Source: JBOFFC01 sp051648405
Lineage (GTDB): Bacteria > Planctomycetota > Planctomycetia > Pirellulales > Lacipirellulaceae
NCBI GenBank assembly: GCA_051648405.1
Contig: JBOFFC010000012.1
Coordinates: 1-57,165, forward strand
Length of the DNA stretch: 57,165 bases
Direction of reading: 5' to 3'
Of this stretch, positions 34,827 through 43,586 are shown in pieces (positions within the stretch are counted from its first letter, which is position 1; each line of letters starts with the position of its first letter). A program made the translations under genes and the position numbers. The notes beneath the pieces are model-generated. The model had not been told where the DNA came from, did not search any database, and worked only from the letters and a program-made list of their open reading frames with translations.

Positions 34827-35936
34827 ATGCGACGAGCCCCCCACAGCGTGACGCGACGCGCGAGCCAGCTATCGAGTTGGCCTGCGCTGCTCGTGTGCGG
34901 CGTGGCGGCCTTCGCGCCCCTCACGGCCGCCGCGCAGTGCGCCTGCGAGTCGTGCTCGCCTCGCGCCGCATCGGACGGTGCGGGCTGTGACGACGGCTGC
35001 CAGGTGTGCTCGGCCGACGGCCTGCGCGGCCCTTGGGACGAGTACCTGTGCGACGGCGGCGATGGCGCGCCACGCGCCCACACGGTGACGGACGGCGCCC
35101 TGCGAGGCCTCGAACAAGAGGACACGGTCGCCACCTACCAAACACGCCAGGGGGAGACGCTCGTCACCCCCAGCAGCCGGGTCTGCATCTACGCCCCGCG
35201 CTTCGCCTCGGTCCGCCAGGTCGTGCAGCCGATGGGCGCCGAGCAGCGGATGTTCGTCGACGCCCTCGGGGACACGTTCACGCCGGCCCTTGCCGCGGAC
35301 CGGCAGCCGCCGTCAACCGGCCTGCAGAACATCGCGCTGCACGAACGCGTGCTGCCGCTGCCGCCGGGGCTGCTACTCGACCGCGAGCAGCCCGGCGCCG
35401 CGATCCGGCTGCAACAAACGGCCGACGCGATCGGCCTCGTCGGTCCCTACGCGAACCTGTCGATCCTCAGCGTCGGCCAATACATCAACGCCGAGAAAGC
35501 AGTCATCGCCAACCACTCGATCGCCGCCATCACCTGGACCGGCGAGCAGGCGGTGCAGGTGACTCTTTCGAGCCAGATGGCCTCGGCCGTCTACCTGCCG
35601 ACGCAGCCGGGCGTTCTGTACGGGACGCTGGAGCCCAGCTCGCCGCGGTTGCGGCTGGTGAAGCTCGCCTCGACCGACTCGGCCCACCCGGGGGACGAGG
35701 TCGAGTTCGCCCTGCGGTACGACAACGTGGGGGACACCCAGATCGACGCCGTGACGATCACCGACAACCTGACGACCCGCCTGGAGTACGTCGAGGGCTC
35801 CGCGAAGTCGACGCGCGAGGCGGACTTCGCCTCGTCGCGCAGCGCGAGTGGCTCGCTCGTGCTCCGGTGGGAGCTCAAGGCCCCGCTGAAGCCCAAGGAC
35901 GGCGGCGTGCTGACCTTTAAGGCGCGCGTCCTCTGA
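34827..35936 (+). CDS. Exported Cys-rich protein with C-terminal DUF11 domain
   Basis: 369 residues. Signal peptide 1-32 ending TAAAQ. A Cys-rich segment follows (CACESCSPRAASDGAGCDDG), with eight cysteines within about 30 residues. The C-terminal 95 residues are a DUF11-like beta domain (HPGDEVEFALRYDNVGDTQI, then VTITDNLTTRLEYVEGSA), a type found in large cysteine-rich outer-envelope proteins. It may cross-link or coat the cell envelope. It follows the frameshifted gene by 25 bases, completing a three-gene cluster. Confidence 0.8.
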   Translation: MRRAPHSVTRRASQLSSWPALLVCGVAAFAPLTAAAQCACESCSPRAASDGAGCDDGCQVCSADGLRGPWDEYLCDGGDGAPRAHTVTDGALRGLEQEDTVATYQTRQGETLVTPSSRVCIYAPRFASVRQVVQPMGAEQRMFVDALGDTFTPALAADRQPPSTGLQNIALHERVLPLPPGLLLDREQPGAAIRLQQTADAIGLVGPYANLSILSVGQYINAEKAVIANHSIAAITWTGEQAVQVTLSSQMASAVYLPTQPGVLYGTLEPSSPRLRLVKLASTDSAHPGDEVEFALRYDNVGDTQIDAVTITDNLTTRLEYVEGSAKSTREADFASSRSASGSLVLRWELKAPLKPKDGGVLTFKARVL

Positions 35937-35943
35937 GTCTGGC

Positions 35944-36501
35944 TCACCAGGTGTAGAAGATCCGAGCGAGTAGGACTGCGCACACGTTGGCCAACAGCGC
36001 GACGTAGAACCGCCAGTCGTTTCCACCGCGGTCCGCGCGCCACAACTGGTGTCGGCAGGTCAAGTAGACCGAGTAGGCGGTCGGAAGCACGAAAAACGGC
36101 GAGCACACGCCGATGACCGCTCCACGGAAGGCGTACTTGAGGGCGGGGTGCGAACCAGCGACTGGCGCGGGTTCGAAGTCGCCGAGTTCGTCTCCGTCCG
36201 ACCTCTCGTGGTCTTCATCGACCGAGTCGCAGTCGGAGTCGGTTGCGAGGCTTCGGTCGTCGGCGCCGTCGCCAGCAGACCTGAGGACGTCGAGCGCCTG
36301 CTCTTGGTCTTTCTCGTTGACGTAGAGCCGAACGCCCCCCAGCGCGCTACCGACGTACCCGATCGCCGTATTGACCGTGTCGTGGCCGACGGTGGCCTGC
36401 ACCCCCTGCTGTTCGAGCACGCCGCGCGCAATCGCGGCTCGCATGGGGTCCGCGTAGGTCGCCAGGTGGACCAGTCGGTCGTCGGGGACAGGGATTTGCA
36501 C
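35944..36501 (-). CDS. DUF2007-domain membrane protein
   Basis: 185 residues. The N-terminal 75 residues match DUF2007 (putative signal-transducing protein): LVHLATYADPMRAAIARGVL, then VRLYVNEKDQEQALDVLR. An acidic linker (DSDCDSVDEDHERSDGDELG) follows, then two hydrophobic segments at about 125-150 and 165-183. DUF2007 domains are small ferredoxin-like folds of unknown function. GTG at 36501 is preferred because DUF2007 proteins start a few residues before the first strand; the longer frame to 36600 adds an Arg-rich stretch. It converges with the DUF11 gene (7 bases). Confidence 0.72.
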   Translation of the reverse strand: MQIPVPDDRLVHLATYADPMRAAIARGVLEQQGVQATVGHDTVNTAIGYVGSALGGVRLYVNEKDQEQALDVLRSAGDGADDRSLATDSDCDSVDEDHERSDGDELGDFEPAPVAGSHPALKYAFRGAVIGVCSPFFVLPTAYSVYLTCRHQLWRADRGGNDWRFYVALLANVCAVLLARIFYTW

Positions 36502-36740
36502 GGCGAACCCTCGAGAGCGAGATCCGGTTTGTCGGTCGCGTCGCGAACGGGATGCTACCAGTCGCCTGCAACGTCGGAAACCTTGGCGCAGAGTCGCCAC
36601 TGAACCTGGGGCGACGCCGGGCGGTCCTTGTCGGCGACCGCCGCCCTCGGGTGGGACGGCGGCGCCGGGGGGCTTAGACTGGCCGATCCAGCCCCTGGAT
36701 CCCCCCTGCCCTCCCCCGCCGCCGCCGGGCGCTCCGACCG

Positions 36741-37715
36741 ATGGACTACGCCCGCTTCGCGTTCGTTTGCGTGTTCTTTGGGTCGAACTTCGTCCTGATG
36801 CACCGCGCCCTGCACTGGTTCACGCCGGTCGAGGTGGCCGTGGGGCGTTTGATCGGCGCCACGCTGCTGCTGGCTGTGATCTGGGCGTTCTGGGAGCCGG
36901 CGACTCGGTTGCGCCGGCGCGACTGGCTCAACGCGGCGCTAGTCGGGCTCATCGTCCACGGCTATCCCTACGTCGCCCAGCCGATCTTGTTGGGCCAGGG
37001 GTTCGGGCACAGCTTCTTCGGCATGACCGTGGCGTTCACGCCGCTGCTGACGATCTTGTCGTCGGCCCTCATCATGGGGCTGCGCCCTTCGTGGCGCGAA
37101 CTGGTCGGCGTCGTCACGGGCCTGGGGTTTATCGGCCTGTTGATGTTCGACGGCAACCAGCGCGGCATCGCCCCGTGGATGCTGGTGATGGCGTTCACCG
37201 TGCCGCTGAGCTACGCGATTGGCAACGTCTGGCTCCGCAAGACGCTCAACGACGCCGACCCCACGCCGCTGTCGGCCGTCATGACCGCCCTCCCGGCGCT
37301 GCTGCTGGCCCCGCTGATGGCCTCCCCGGCGACGCAGCGGGCCCTCGGGTTGCCCTCTGCCGAGCCACGGCAAGACGCGCTCGTCGCGTGCGGTGCGATC
37401 ACCGTCCTGGGGATCGTTGGGACCGGCGCCTGCATGTGGCTGTTCGTGAAGATGATCCAGTCGCGCGGCCCGCTGTTCGCGGGGATGGTCACCTACGTCG
37501 TGCCGCTGGTGGCGCTGACTTGGGGCCTGGTGGACCGCGAGACGATCACTACGCGGCAGGTGATCGCGATGCTCGGCATCCTGGGGACCGTGGCCCTGGT
37601 CCAGTCCGCCTCACGCCGCCACCTGCGCAAGCCAGCCCCGCGCGAAGCGACCCCCGAGCCTCTCGAAGAGCTCGCCCAAGCCGTCTCCCCCGAGCCCACG
37701 CCCCGGGTAGGATAG
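36741..37715 (+). CDS. EamA/DMT-family transporter
   Basis: 324 residues with ten hydrophobic segments in two EamA repeats. The first repeat opens with FAFVCVFFGSNFVLMHRAL and holds a conserved basic residue after GRLIGATLLL; the second starts near WMLVMAFTVPLSYAIGNVW. The family exports or imports metabolites such as amino acids and nucleosides; the substrate is not predictable. The C-terminal 35 residues are a charged cytoplasmic tail. Confidence 0.87.
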   Translation: MDYARFAFVCVFFGSNFVLMHRALHWFTPVEVAVGRLIGATLLLAVIWAFWEPATRLRRRDWLNAALVGLIVHGYPYVAQPILLGQGFGHSFFGMTVAFTPLLTILSSALIMGLRPSWRELVGVVTGLGFIGLLMFDGNQRGIAPWMLVMAFTVPLSYAIGNVWLRKTLNDADPTPLSAVMTALPALLLAPLMASPATQRALGLPSAEPRQDALVACGAITVLGIVGTGACMWLFVKMIQSRGPLFAGMVTYVVPLVALTWGLVDRETITTRQVIAMLGILGTVALVQSASRRHLRKPAPREATPEPLEELAQAVSPEPTPRVG

Positions 37716-37761
37716 CGCCCGCCCCCAAAAAAACCTCGTCGCGCAGCGAAGCTTCTTCCCT

Positions 37762-37788
37762 CTAGCATCTAGCCTCTAGCCTCTCAGC
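37762..37788 (+). repeat. CT-rich direct repeat before the aminotransferase start
   Basis: TAGCATCTAGCCTCTAGCC-type direct repeats lie 8-35 bases before ATG at 37797. They resemble the CTCTCGCCTCTC leaders of cvpA and the YdjM-like gene. No Shine-Dalgarno sequence is present. Confidence 0.6.
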
Positions 37789-37796
37789 GTAAGCGC

Positions 37797-38912
37797 ATGC
37801 ACCCCTGGCTCGCCGACCGCACCGCCAAGTTCGACAGCTCCGGCATCCGCAAGGTGTTCAACCTGGCGGCGAAGATGAAGGACCCGATCAACCTGTCGAT
37901 CGGCCAGCCCGACTTCCCGGTGCCGGACGTGCTCAAGGAGGCGGCCCTCCAGGCGATCCGCGACGACAAGAACGGCTACAGCCAGACGCAGGGCGCCGCG
38001 GCCTTGCGCGACCGCCTGCAAGCGCGCGTCGATGCCGAGTGGGGCCACCCCGAGCGCAAGCTGCTCGTCACCAGCGGCACCAGTGGCGCGTTGAACCTGG
38101 CGATGTGGACGCTGGTGAACCCCGGTGACGAGGTGATCGTTTTCGACCCCTACTTCGTCATGTACCCGACGCTCTCCGAGATGGTCGGCGGGGTCCCCGT
38201 GGTGATCGACACGTACCCCGATTTCCGGATCGACCCCGCGAAGGTCGCAGCAGCGATCACCCCCCGTACGAAGCTCATCCTGCTCAACAGCCCCGCGAAC
38301 CCGACCGGCGTCGTCGCCTCGCGCGAGGAGGTGAAGGCGCTCGCCGAGCTCGCGCAGCGGCACAACGTCGCGCTGCTCTCCGACGAGATCTACCGCGAGT
38401 TCTGTTACGACGGCGCCCTCGAGAGCCCCGCGCGGTGGAACGAGCAGACGATCGTCGTCGATGGGTTCAGCAAGAGCTACGGCATGACGGGCTGGCGGAT
38501 CGGCTGGGTCCACGGCCCGGCGGCGGTGATCGACAAGATGACGGCGCTCCAGCAGTACACGTTTGTTTGCGCACCGCACCCGCTGCAGTGGGCCGCGTGC
38601 GGGGCGCACGAAGTCGACATGACGCCGCTGGTCGAGGGGTACCGCCAGCGGCGGGACTTTGTTGTCGGAGGGCTGCGCGAAGCGGGCTACGAGGTGGCTG
38701 ACACCGGCGGGGCGTTCTACGTGTTCCCACGGATCCCGGCGGGCGCTACATCCGCCGGCGAGTTCGTCGGCCGTTGCCTCGAGCGCGAGCTGCTGGTGAT
38801 CCCCGGCTCGATCTTCAGCCGCCGCGACACCCACTTCCGGATCAGCTACGCGGCCACGCAGGCGACGCTCGAGCGCGGGCTGGCGGTGCTGCGCGATCTG
38901 GCCCGAGCGTAG
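37797..38912 (+). CDS. Class I/II PLP-dependent aminotransferase
   Basis: 371 residues. The PLP lysine is in DGFSKSYGMTGWRIGW; NPANPTG and the aspartate in LLSDEIYREF that contacts the pyridine nitrogen are intact; the carboxylate-binding arginine is in DTHFRISYA. It is like aspartate/aromatic aminotransferases of subgroup I-gamma. N-terminal LSIGQPDFPVPD fits. The exact amino donor cannot be fixed by sequence alone. A hairpin follows. Confidence 0.92.
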   Translation: MHPWLADRTAKFDSSGIRKVFNLAAKMKDPINLSIGQPDFPVPDVLKEAALQAIRDDKNGYSQTQGAAALRDRLQARVDAEWGHPERKLLVTSGTSGALNLAMWTLVNPGDEVIVFDPYFVMYPTLSEMVGGVPVVIDTYPDFRIDPAKVAAAITPRTKLILLNSPANPTGVVASREEVKALAELAQRHNVALLSDEIYREFCYDGALESPARWNEQTIVVDGFSKSYGMTGWRIGWVHGPAAVIDKMTALQQYTFVCAPHPLQWAACGAHEVDMTPLVEGYRQRRDFVVGGLREAGYEVADTGGAFYVFPRIPAGATSAGEFVGRCLERELLVIPGSIFSRRDTHFRISYAATQATLERGLAVLRDLARA

Positions 38913-38929
38913 CAAACCTACAAAACGCC

Positions 38930-38966
38930 CGCGGGCCCGGGAGAGGCACGCCCTCCCGGGCCCGCG
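38930..38966 (+). terminator. Strong hairpin after the aminotransferase gene
   Basis: A perfect 14-bp stem, CGCGGGCCCGGGAG with CTCCCGGGCCCGCG, loop of 9 bases, 18 bases after the stop. No T-run follows, so it is an atypical terminator; being palindromic, it could also act from the clpX side. Confidence 0.6.
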
Positions 38967-39060
38967 GTCTGTAAGAGGGGCGACTGGACCCCCGACGGCG
39001 GCAGCGTCCAGCGCCCCCGCCTCGAGATTGAACGTCGCCCCGTGAATCACGCGCCGGCTG

Positions 39061-40341
39061 TCACGCCGACTTCTGCACCGGAGGCTCGCTGAACAGCTTC
39101 TCGCGCCCATCGACCACCGCGTCGGTCACCGTGTAACGGTTGCCGCGGGGCTGGTCGGGGAGCTCGAACATGATGTCGAGCATCACCGTCTCGATGATCG
39201 AGCGGAGGCCACGGGCGCCGGTCTCGCGCTCGTGAGCCCGCTTGGCGATCGCCCTCAGGGCCGTGTCCGTGAACTGCAGGTCGGCCTCTTCCATCGAGAA
39301 CAGCCGCTGGTACTGCTTCGTGAGCGCGTTGTTGGGCTCGGTCAGCACCCGGACCAGGGCGTCTTCGTCCAGCGGACGCAGCGAGCTGACGACCGGCAGA
39401 CGACCGACCAACTCGGGGATCATGCCGTAAGAAATCAGGTCGTCCGCGTTCACTTGGCTGATCGCCTCGGCGAAGCTGAGCTCCTCGTTCTGGCTGATGT
39501 CCTGGGTGAACCCGATCGACTTCTTCCCGAGCCGCTTGCGGACGATGTCCTCGACGCCGGCGAAGGTGCCGCCGCAGATGAACAGGATGTTGGTGGTGTC
39601 GATCTGGATGTACTGCTGCTCGGGGTGCTTACGCCCACCTTGCGGGGGGACGTTCGCCATCGTTCCTTCGAGCATCTTGAGGAGCGCCTGCTGGACCCCC
39701 TCGCCGGAGACGTCGCGGGTGATCGAGACGTTTTGGCTCGTCTTGCCGATCTTATCGATCTCGTCGATGTAGAGGATCCCGCGCTGGGCCGACTCGACGT
39801 CGAAGTCCGCGGCGTGCAGCAGCTTCAGCAGCAGGTTCTCGACGTCCTCGCCGACGTACCCGGCCTCGGTCAGCGTGGTGGCGTCGCCGATCGCGAACGG
39901 CACGTTGAGCCGCCGGGCCATCGTCTTCGCCAGCAGGGTCTTGCCGCAGCCGGTGGGGCCGACCAGCAAGATGTTCGACTTGTCGATATCAACGTCCGAC
40001 TCGTCTTCGGCCGCCACGAGCCGCTTGTAGTGGCTGTGGACGGCGACCGCCAGGACGCGCTTCGCCGAGTCCTGGCCGATCACGTAGTTGTCGAGCTCGG
40101 CGACGATCTCGCGCGGCGACGGGATCTTCGTGAAGAGCTGCTTGCTCGCGCCGCGGCGCTTCCGCTCTTGGTCGAGGATCGACTGGCAGAGCTCGATGCA
40201 CTCGCCGCAAATGTAAACGTCGCCGGGCCCTTCGACGAGCGGGCCGACGTCGCGATAGCTCTTGCGACAGAACGAACAGAACGCGTTCTTTTTGGTTGCG
40301 CTACCACGCCGCGTGCCGGCGATCTCCTTACCCGAAGGCAT
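39061..40341 (-). CDS. clpX: ATP-dependent protease ATP-binding subunit ClpX
   Basis: 426 residues, usual length. ClpX unfolds proteins and feeds them to ClpP. The zinc-binding domain has Cys22, Cys25, Cys45 and Cys48 (CSFC, CGEC). Walker A is GPTGCGKT (128-135), the pore loop GYVGEDVE (161-168), Walker B LYIDEIDK (190-197), and sensor 2 lies near HERETGARGLRSI. The IGF loop for ClpP docking reads IGF in KKSIGFTQDI. ATG at 40341 is chosen over GTG at 40347, which lies inside the GGAG ribosome binding site. clpP is not in the window. Confidence 0.97.
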   Translation of the reverse strand: MPSGKEIAGTRRGSATKKNAFCSFCRKSYRDVGPLVEGPGDVYICGECIELCQSILDQERKRRGASKQLFTKIPSPREIVAELDNYVIGQDSAKRVLAVAVHSHYKRLVAAEDESDVDIDKSNILLVGPTGCGKTLLAKTMARRLNVPFAIGDATTLTEAGYVGEDVENLLLKLLHAADFDVESAQRGILYIDEIDKIGKTSQNVSITRDVSGEGVQQALLKMLEGTMANVPPQGGRKHPEQQYIQIDTTNILFICGGTFAGVEDIVRKRLGKKSIGFTQDISQNEELSFAEAISQVNADDLISYGMIPELVGRLPVVSSLRPLDEDALVRVLTEPNNALTKQYQRLFSMEEADLQFTDTALRAIAKRAHERETGARGLRSIIETVMLDIMFELPDQPRGNRYTVTDAVVDGREKLFSEPPVQKSA

Positions 40342-40772
40342 GCTCACTCCTTACCCGTCTTGCGTGGCGGACCAACCGCGGCGCCCGCCGCCCCGATGGA
40401 GGGGCGTCGAACTGGCCGAGTCGCGTCTGCCTCCTGTGGTGCCGCTCGATGTCGGTGAGCAACGAAACGGACAACCACGGCCCGCGTCAGGGTCGCGCGG
40501 GTCCCCGTCCAGGGCCCCCACGCGTCTGCCGCCTCACCGGCCGTCACTCCGTCTCGCCGCTCCGCCTCCTCCACGCCAGGCGGGCCTTCCCTAGTCCACG
40601 CTCATGTTCGAGCAGTGTTCGCCCCGTTACGCCGTTGTCACGGCTTTCGTTCATCGGCCGCTGCGGATTGTCGGCGACAGCACTCGGCGCCGTCGCCGCA
40701 CAACCCTCTCTCACCGCACAGGGGACCAGGATCGACGGCGAGTCAATCTCGCCGCGCGTCCCTCAGTCCCCC
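40342..40772. other. Intergenic region upstream of clpX
   Basis: 431 bases between clpX and the SHOCT-like gene, both on the minus strand. Only shadow frames are seen, without coding bias. It must carry the clpX promoter, but no clear -10/-35 pair is found, and no RNA gene is recognised. Confidence 0.5.
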
Positions 40773-41120
40773 TCACTCAATCCCCTGCGCCGTATCCACT
40801 TGAGCGTTGTCGGTCTCCCCGCTTTGGGCGGAGAGGACCGCGCTCGCTTCCCGAGATCGCGCCACTTGCTCGGCCGCCGCGACTGCCAGCGACAACTGCG
40901 GCGCCAGCTTCGTTTGGATGTTTCGGTACTCCGTGTCGCTGAGCCCACCCCGAGCGTGCAGTTCTCGGAACTTGGCGAGCGTCTCGTCGGCGTCTTGCCC
41001 CCCCGCGCCGGCGCGGACGGACCACCTTCGCGCGGCGACCGCCACGCCGGCGATCACCAGCAGCAGGATCGCCAGCCCCGTCGATGCCCACGCGAGTTGC
41101 GGGATCAGCGCGAGAGTCAT
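40773..41120 (-). CDS. Small membrane protein with SHOCT-like helix pair
   Basis: 115 residues. One hydrophobic segment at about 8-30 (LAWASTGLAILLLVIAGVAVA) is followed by LAKFRELHARGGLSDTEYRN, the short C-terminal SHOCT-type pattern (L-x-x-L-x-x-x-G-x-I-[ST]-x-x-E-[FY]) often found in small membrane proteins. Function unknown. ATG at 41120 starts the transmembrane segment; the open frame upstream is a run of IDGP-type repeats from tandem GTCGATCGTCGGCCC sequences and is unlikely to be translated. Confidence 0.7.
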   Translation of the reverse strand: MTLALIPQLAWASTGLAILLLVIAGVAVAARRWSVRAGAGGQDADETLAKFRELHARGGLSDTEYRNIQTKLAPQLSLAVAAAEQVARSREASAVLSAQSGETDNAQVDTAQGIE

Positions 41121-41375
41121 CCGGTCGATCCTCGGCCCGTCGATCGTCGGCCCGTCGATTGCCGGGCCCCTGCCCCGCCCCGCGATTATTACGGTCGCCG
41201 GCGCGGGCGTCCAACAATTCCCACCGCGAGCTTCCCCCAATCGGCCCCACCCGAGGAAATCGCGTTGCTTTCGAGACCGGTCGCCGGCCGGTCGATAACC
41301 CCCGGCGAGGCCCCCAGGTGCGCGAGCCGGCCGCGGCGACGCCGTGTTGGCGGCCCCCCGTTTGCCGAGTCCCCC

Positions 41376-43508
41376 GTGTCGAACCTCCCCAACTCTCGCC
41401 GGCGCGTGCTGCGGGTGTTGCTCGGGTGTTGGCTCGCCCTCGCCGCGACCGTGGCGCCTGGGCAGTCAGAATTCGCCCCTGCCCCGGCCGCTGCGCCGGT
41501 CGCCGCGGCGGCTGTGCCTGCGAGCACCCCCGCGCTCGCCCCCGCGCCGATCTTCTGGGGTCGGCACGGCTTGGTCGTTCCGTACCGCTGGTCTGGCAAG
41601 GGAGCGGCGCAGTCCGCAAGCGAGGTGGTCCTCTACGTGTCGCAGGACCGGGGGCAACACTGGCAAAAGGTCGCGTCCGCGGCGCCGCACGTCCGCTCGT
41701 TCCACTATCAGGCGCCCGCCGACGGGGAGTTCGCCTTCGCGATCCGCACCTACGACCGGGCCGGCGGCTTTCAGCCCCCGGGCCCGGTGCGCCCCGAGAT
41801 GCGGGTGATCGTCGATACGGCGCTCCCCGAGGTCACGCGATTCGAAGCGACCGACGACGGTGTAGCGGTGCGCGTCACCCTTGCCGCGCGCGACCGGGTG
41901 GCCCTCGACCCGTCGAGCGTGCGGCTCTACTCGCAGGCCGATGGCCGCGGCGGTTGGTCCCCCGTGTCGATGGAGCTCGTCGGCGGGCGGGGGGACATCG
42001 AGCTCGAAGCCCGCGCCCTGTGGGCCCCCCCGGCGGACGCGCAACGCGTCGTGCTGCGGGTCGCGATCGTCGATCGCGCCGGGAATCGGGCCGAGTCGTC
42101 GTGCGTAGCGCAGTCGGCGGCGCCGAGCGACCCGCGGCTGCAGTCCAATCCGTACGTCGCCGCCGCCCCCCCCACGCCGTGGGCGCCGCTCTCCACGGCT
42201 GATCCCACATCACACGCCATCGAAGCCCCTCTGACCGGGGGCGCGCCGCAACCAACCGCGCCGCAACTGGGTAGTCCGTGGGGGATGTCCCTAAGCGTCG
42301 TTGCTCCGCCGAGCGCGCTCGCGGTGGCGCGCGACCCGTTTGCTTCTGGCAATGGCCCGACCCTCCCCGCGTCGTCGTCCGATGCCAGCCCCGCGCCTCC
42401 ACTAATGGCCGGGGCAGAAATCGGCTCCGGGTCGGCGACCGGGGGCGGACCGTCAGATACCGCGGGCGTAGTGCCCGTGACGAGCGGCCAACAGTCTGGC
42501 TGGCGCTCCGACGTCCTCGCCCGCGCCGAGGGGCCGATCGAACCCCAAGCGTGGCCGGCCGACGCCGCACGGCGGCTGCCACTCGTCTCGGCCGCTGCGC
42601 CGATCGACTCTCCGGTTTCCCGGTTGCCAGTCGGCAGCTCGCCACCCGTCGCCCGTGGCGCTGAGCCCGCGGAGGGACGATCGGGGCCGTTCAGCACGGC
42701 AAGCTTTGGCGACCGACCGAACGAGAGCCAGGCGCGACTGCAAGACGGCGCCCCCGGCCCGAACCATGCCAACCCTTGGGGCAACCGCGACAGCCTGTGG
42801 GGCGACGCCGCGCGCACAACGCCGCCCCGCGAAGCCCAGCGCGGCGAGCAATCGCCGTGGGGCGACTTTGGCCGGCCCACGCTCGCCCGGAGCGTGAACT
42901 CGACCGAGTTCGAGCTCGACTACGAGCTGACGCAAACAGGCCGCTGGGGGGTCGCCAGCGTCGAGCTGTGGGGGACCGAGGACGGGGGCGCCACGTGGCG
43001 GCGCTTCGCGATCGACAGCGACCGCCAAAGCCCGATCCACGTCACGGTTCCCGGCGAGGGGAACTACGGCTTCCGCGTTCTGGTCGAGTCGGTCGGTGGC
43101 CTCGAGGCCGAGCGGCCGCGCGGCGGCGACAAGCCCGAGGTGCAGGTCCGCGTTGACCTGGCCGCGCCACGCGTAACGCTGGCGCGGGTCGAGCAAGGCC
43201 AGGGGTACTTCGCCGACCAGCTCCGCATCGACTGGCGCGTCGAGGAGGAACACGCAACGCGGGCGCCGATCGACCTGTACTACAGCAACCGCGCGAGCGG
43301 GCCGTGGCTCCCGGTGGCGACGGCGCTCGACGACTCGGGGAGCCACACCTGGCGGTTGCAGCGGCACCTACCGCAACGGCTCTACCTGCGGCTCGAGGCC
43401 CGCGACGCGGCCGGCAACGTCGGCTCGGCGACCACCCCCGAACCGATCACGCTCGAGCTGGCGCAAGCGGCGGCGAACCTCAGCGGCGTGCGTCCTGTGG
43501 GGCCGTAA
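41376..43508 (+). CDS. Exported protein with two Asp-box domains and long linker
   Basis: 710 residues, GTG start. Signal peptide 1-30 (VLRVLLGCWLALAATVAPGQ). Domain 1 (about 58-245) holds the Asp-box SQDRGQHW (89-96); domain 2 (about 507-700) holds TEDGGATW (534-541). Each is followed by beta-rich sequence with AGNRAESS or AGNVGSAT endings, so they look like a duplicated beta-sandwich or partial propeller. The middle 250 residues are Pro/Ala/Ser-rich linker with repeats such as NPWGNRDSLWGD and QSPWGDFG. Function unknown; binding of extracellular polymers is an inference. Confidence 0.75.
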   Translation: MSNLPNSRRRVLRVLLGCWLALAATVAPGQSEFAPAPAAAPVAAAAVPASTPALAPAPIFWGRHGLVVPYRWSGKGAAQSASEVVLYVSQDRGQHWQKVASAAPHVRSFHYQAPADGEFAFAIRTYDRAGGFQPPGPVRPEMRVIVDTALPEVTRFEATDDGVAVRVTLAARDRVALDPSSVRLYSQADGRGGWSPVSMELVGGRGDIELEARALWAPPADAQRVVLRVAIVDRAGNRAESSCVAQSAAPSDPRLQSNPYVAAAPPTPWAPLSTADPTSHAIEAPLTGGAPQPTAPQLGSPWGMSLSVVAPPSALAVARDPFASGNGPTLPASSSDASPAPPLMAGAEIGSGSATGGGPSDTAGVVPVTSGQQSGWRSDVLARAEGPIEPQAWPADAARRLPLVSAAAPIDSPVSRLPVGSSPPVARGAEPAEGRSGPFSTASFGDRPNESQARLQDGAPGPNHANPWGNRDSLWGDAARTTPPREAQRGEQSPWGDFGRPTLARSVNSTEFELDYELTQTGRWGVASVELWGTEDGGATWRRFAIDSDRQSPIHVTVPGEGNYGFRVLVESVGGLEAERPRGGDKPEVQVRVDLAAPRVTLARVEQGQGYFADQLRIDWRVEEEHATRAPIDLYYSNRASGPWLPVATALDDSGSHTWRLQRHLPQRLYLRLEARDAAGNVGSATTPEPITLELAQAAANLSGVRPVGP

Positions 43509-43586
43509 CGCAGCGACGCGGGTCGGGTCGCGTGGTATCGTGGGATCGCCGCTGATCCTCGCCGCTCGCCCCGATCACCAGTCGCC

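Noticed and set aside
40296..41375. N-terminal extension of the Asp-box protein back to 40296
   Set aside because: The extension overlaps the clpX start and the SHOCT gene on the other strand and lacks a signal peptide; GTG 41376 gives one.
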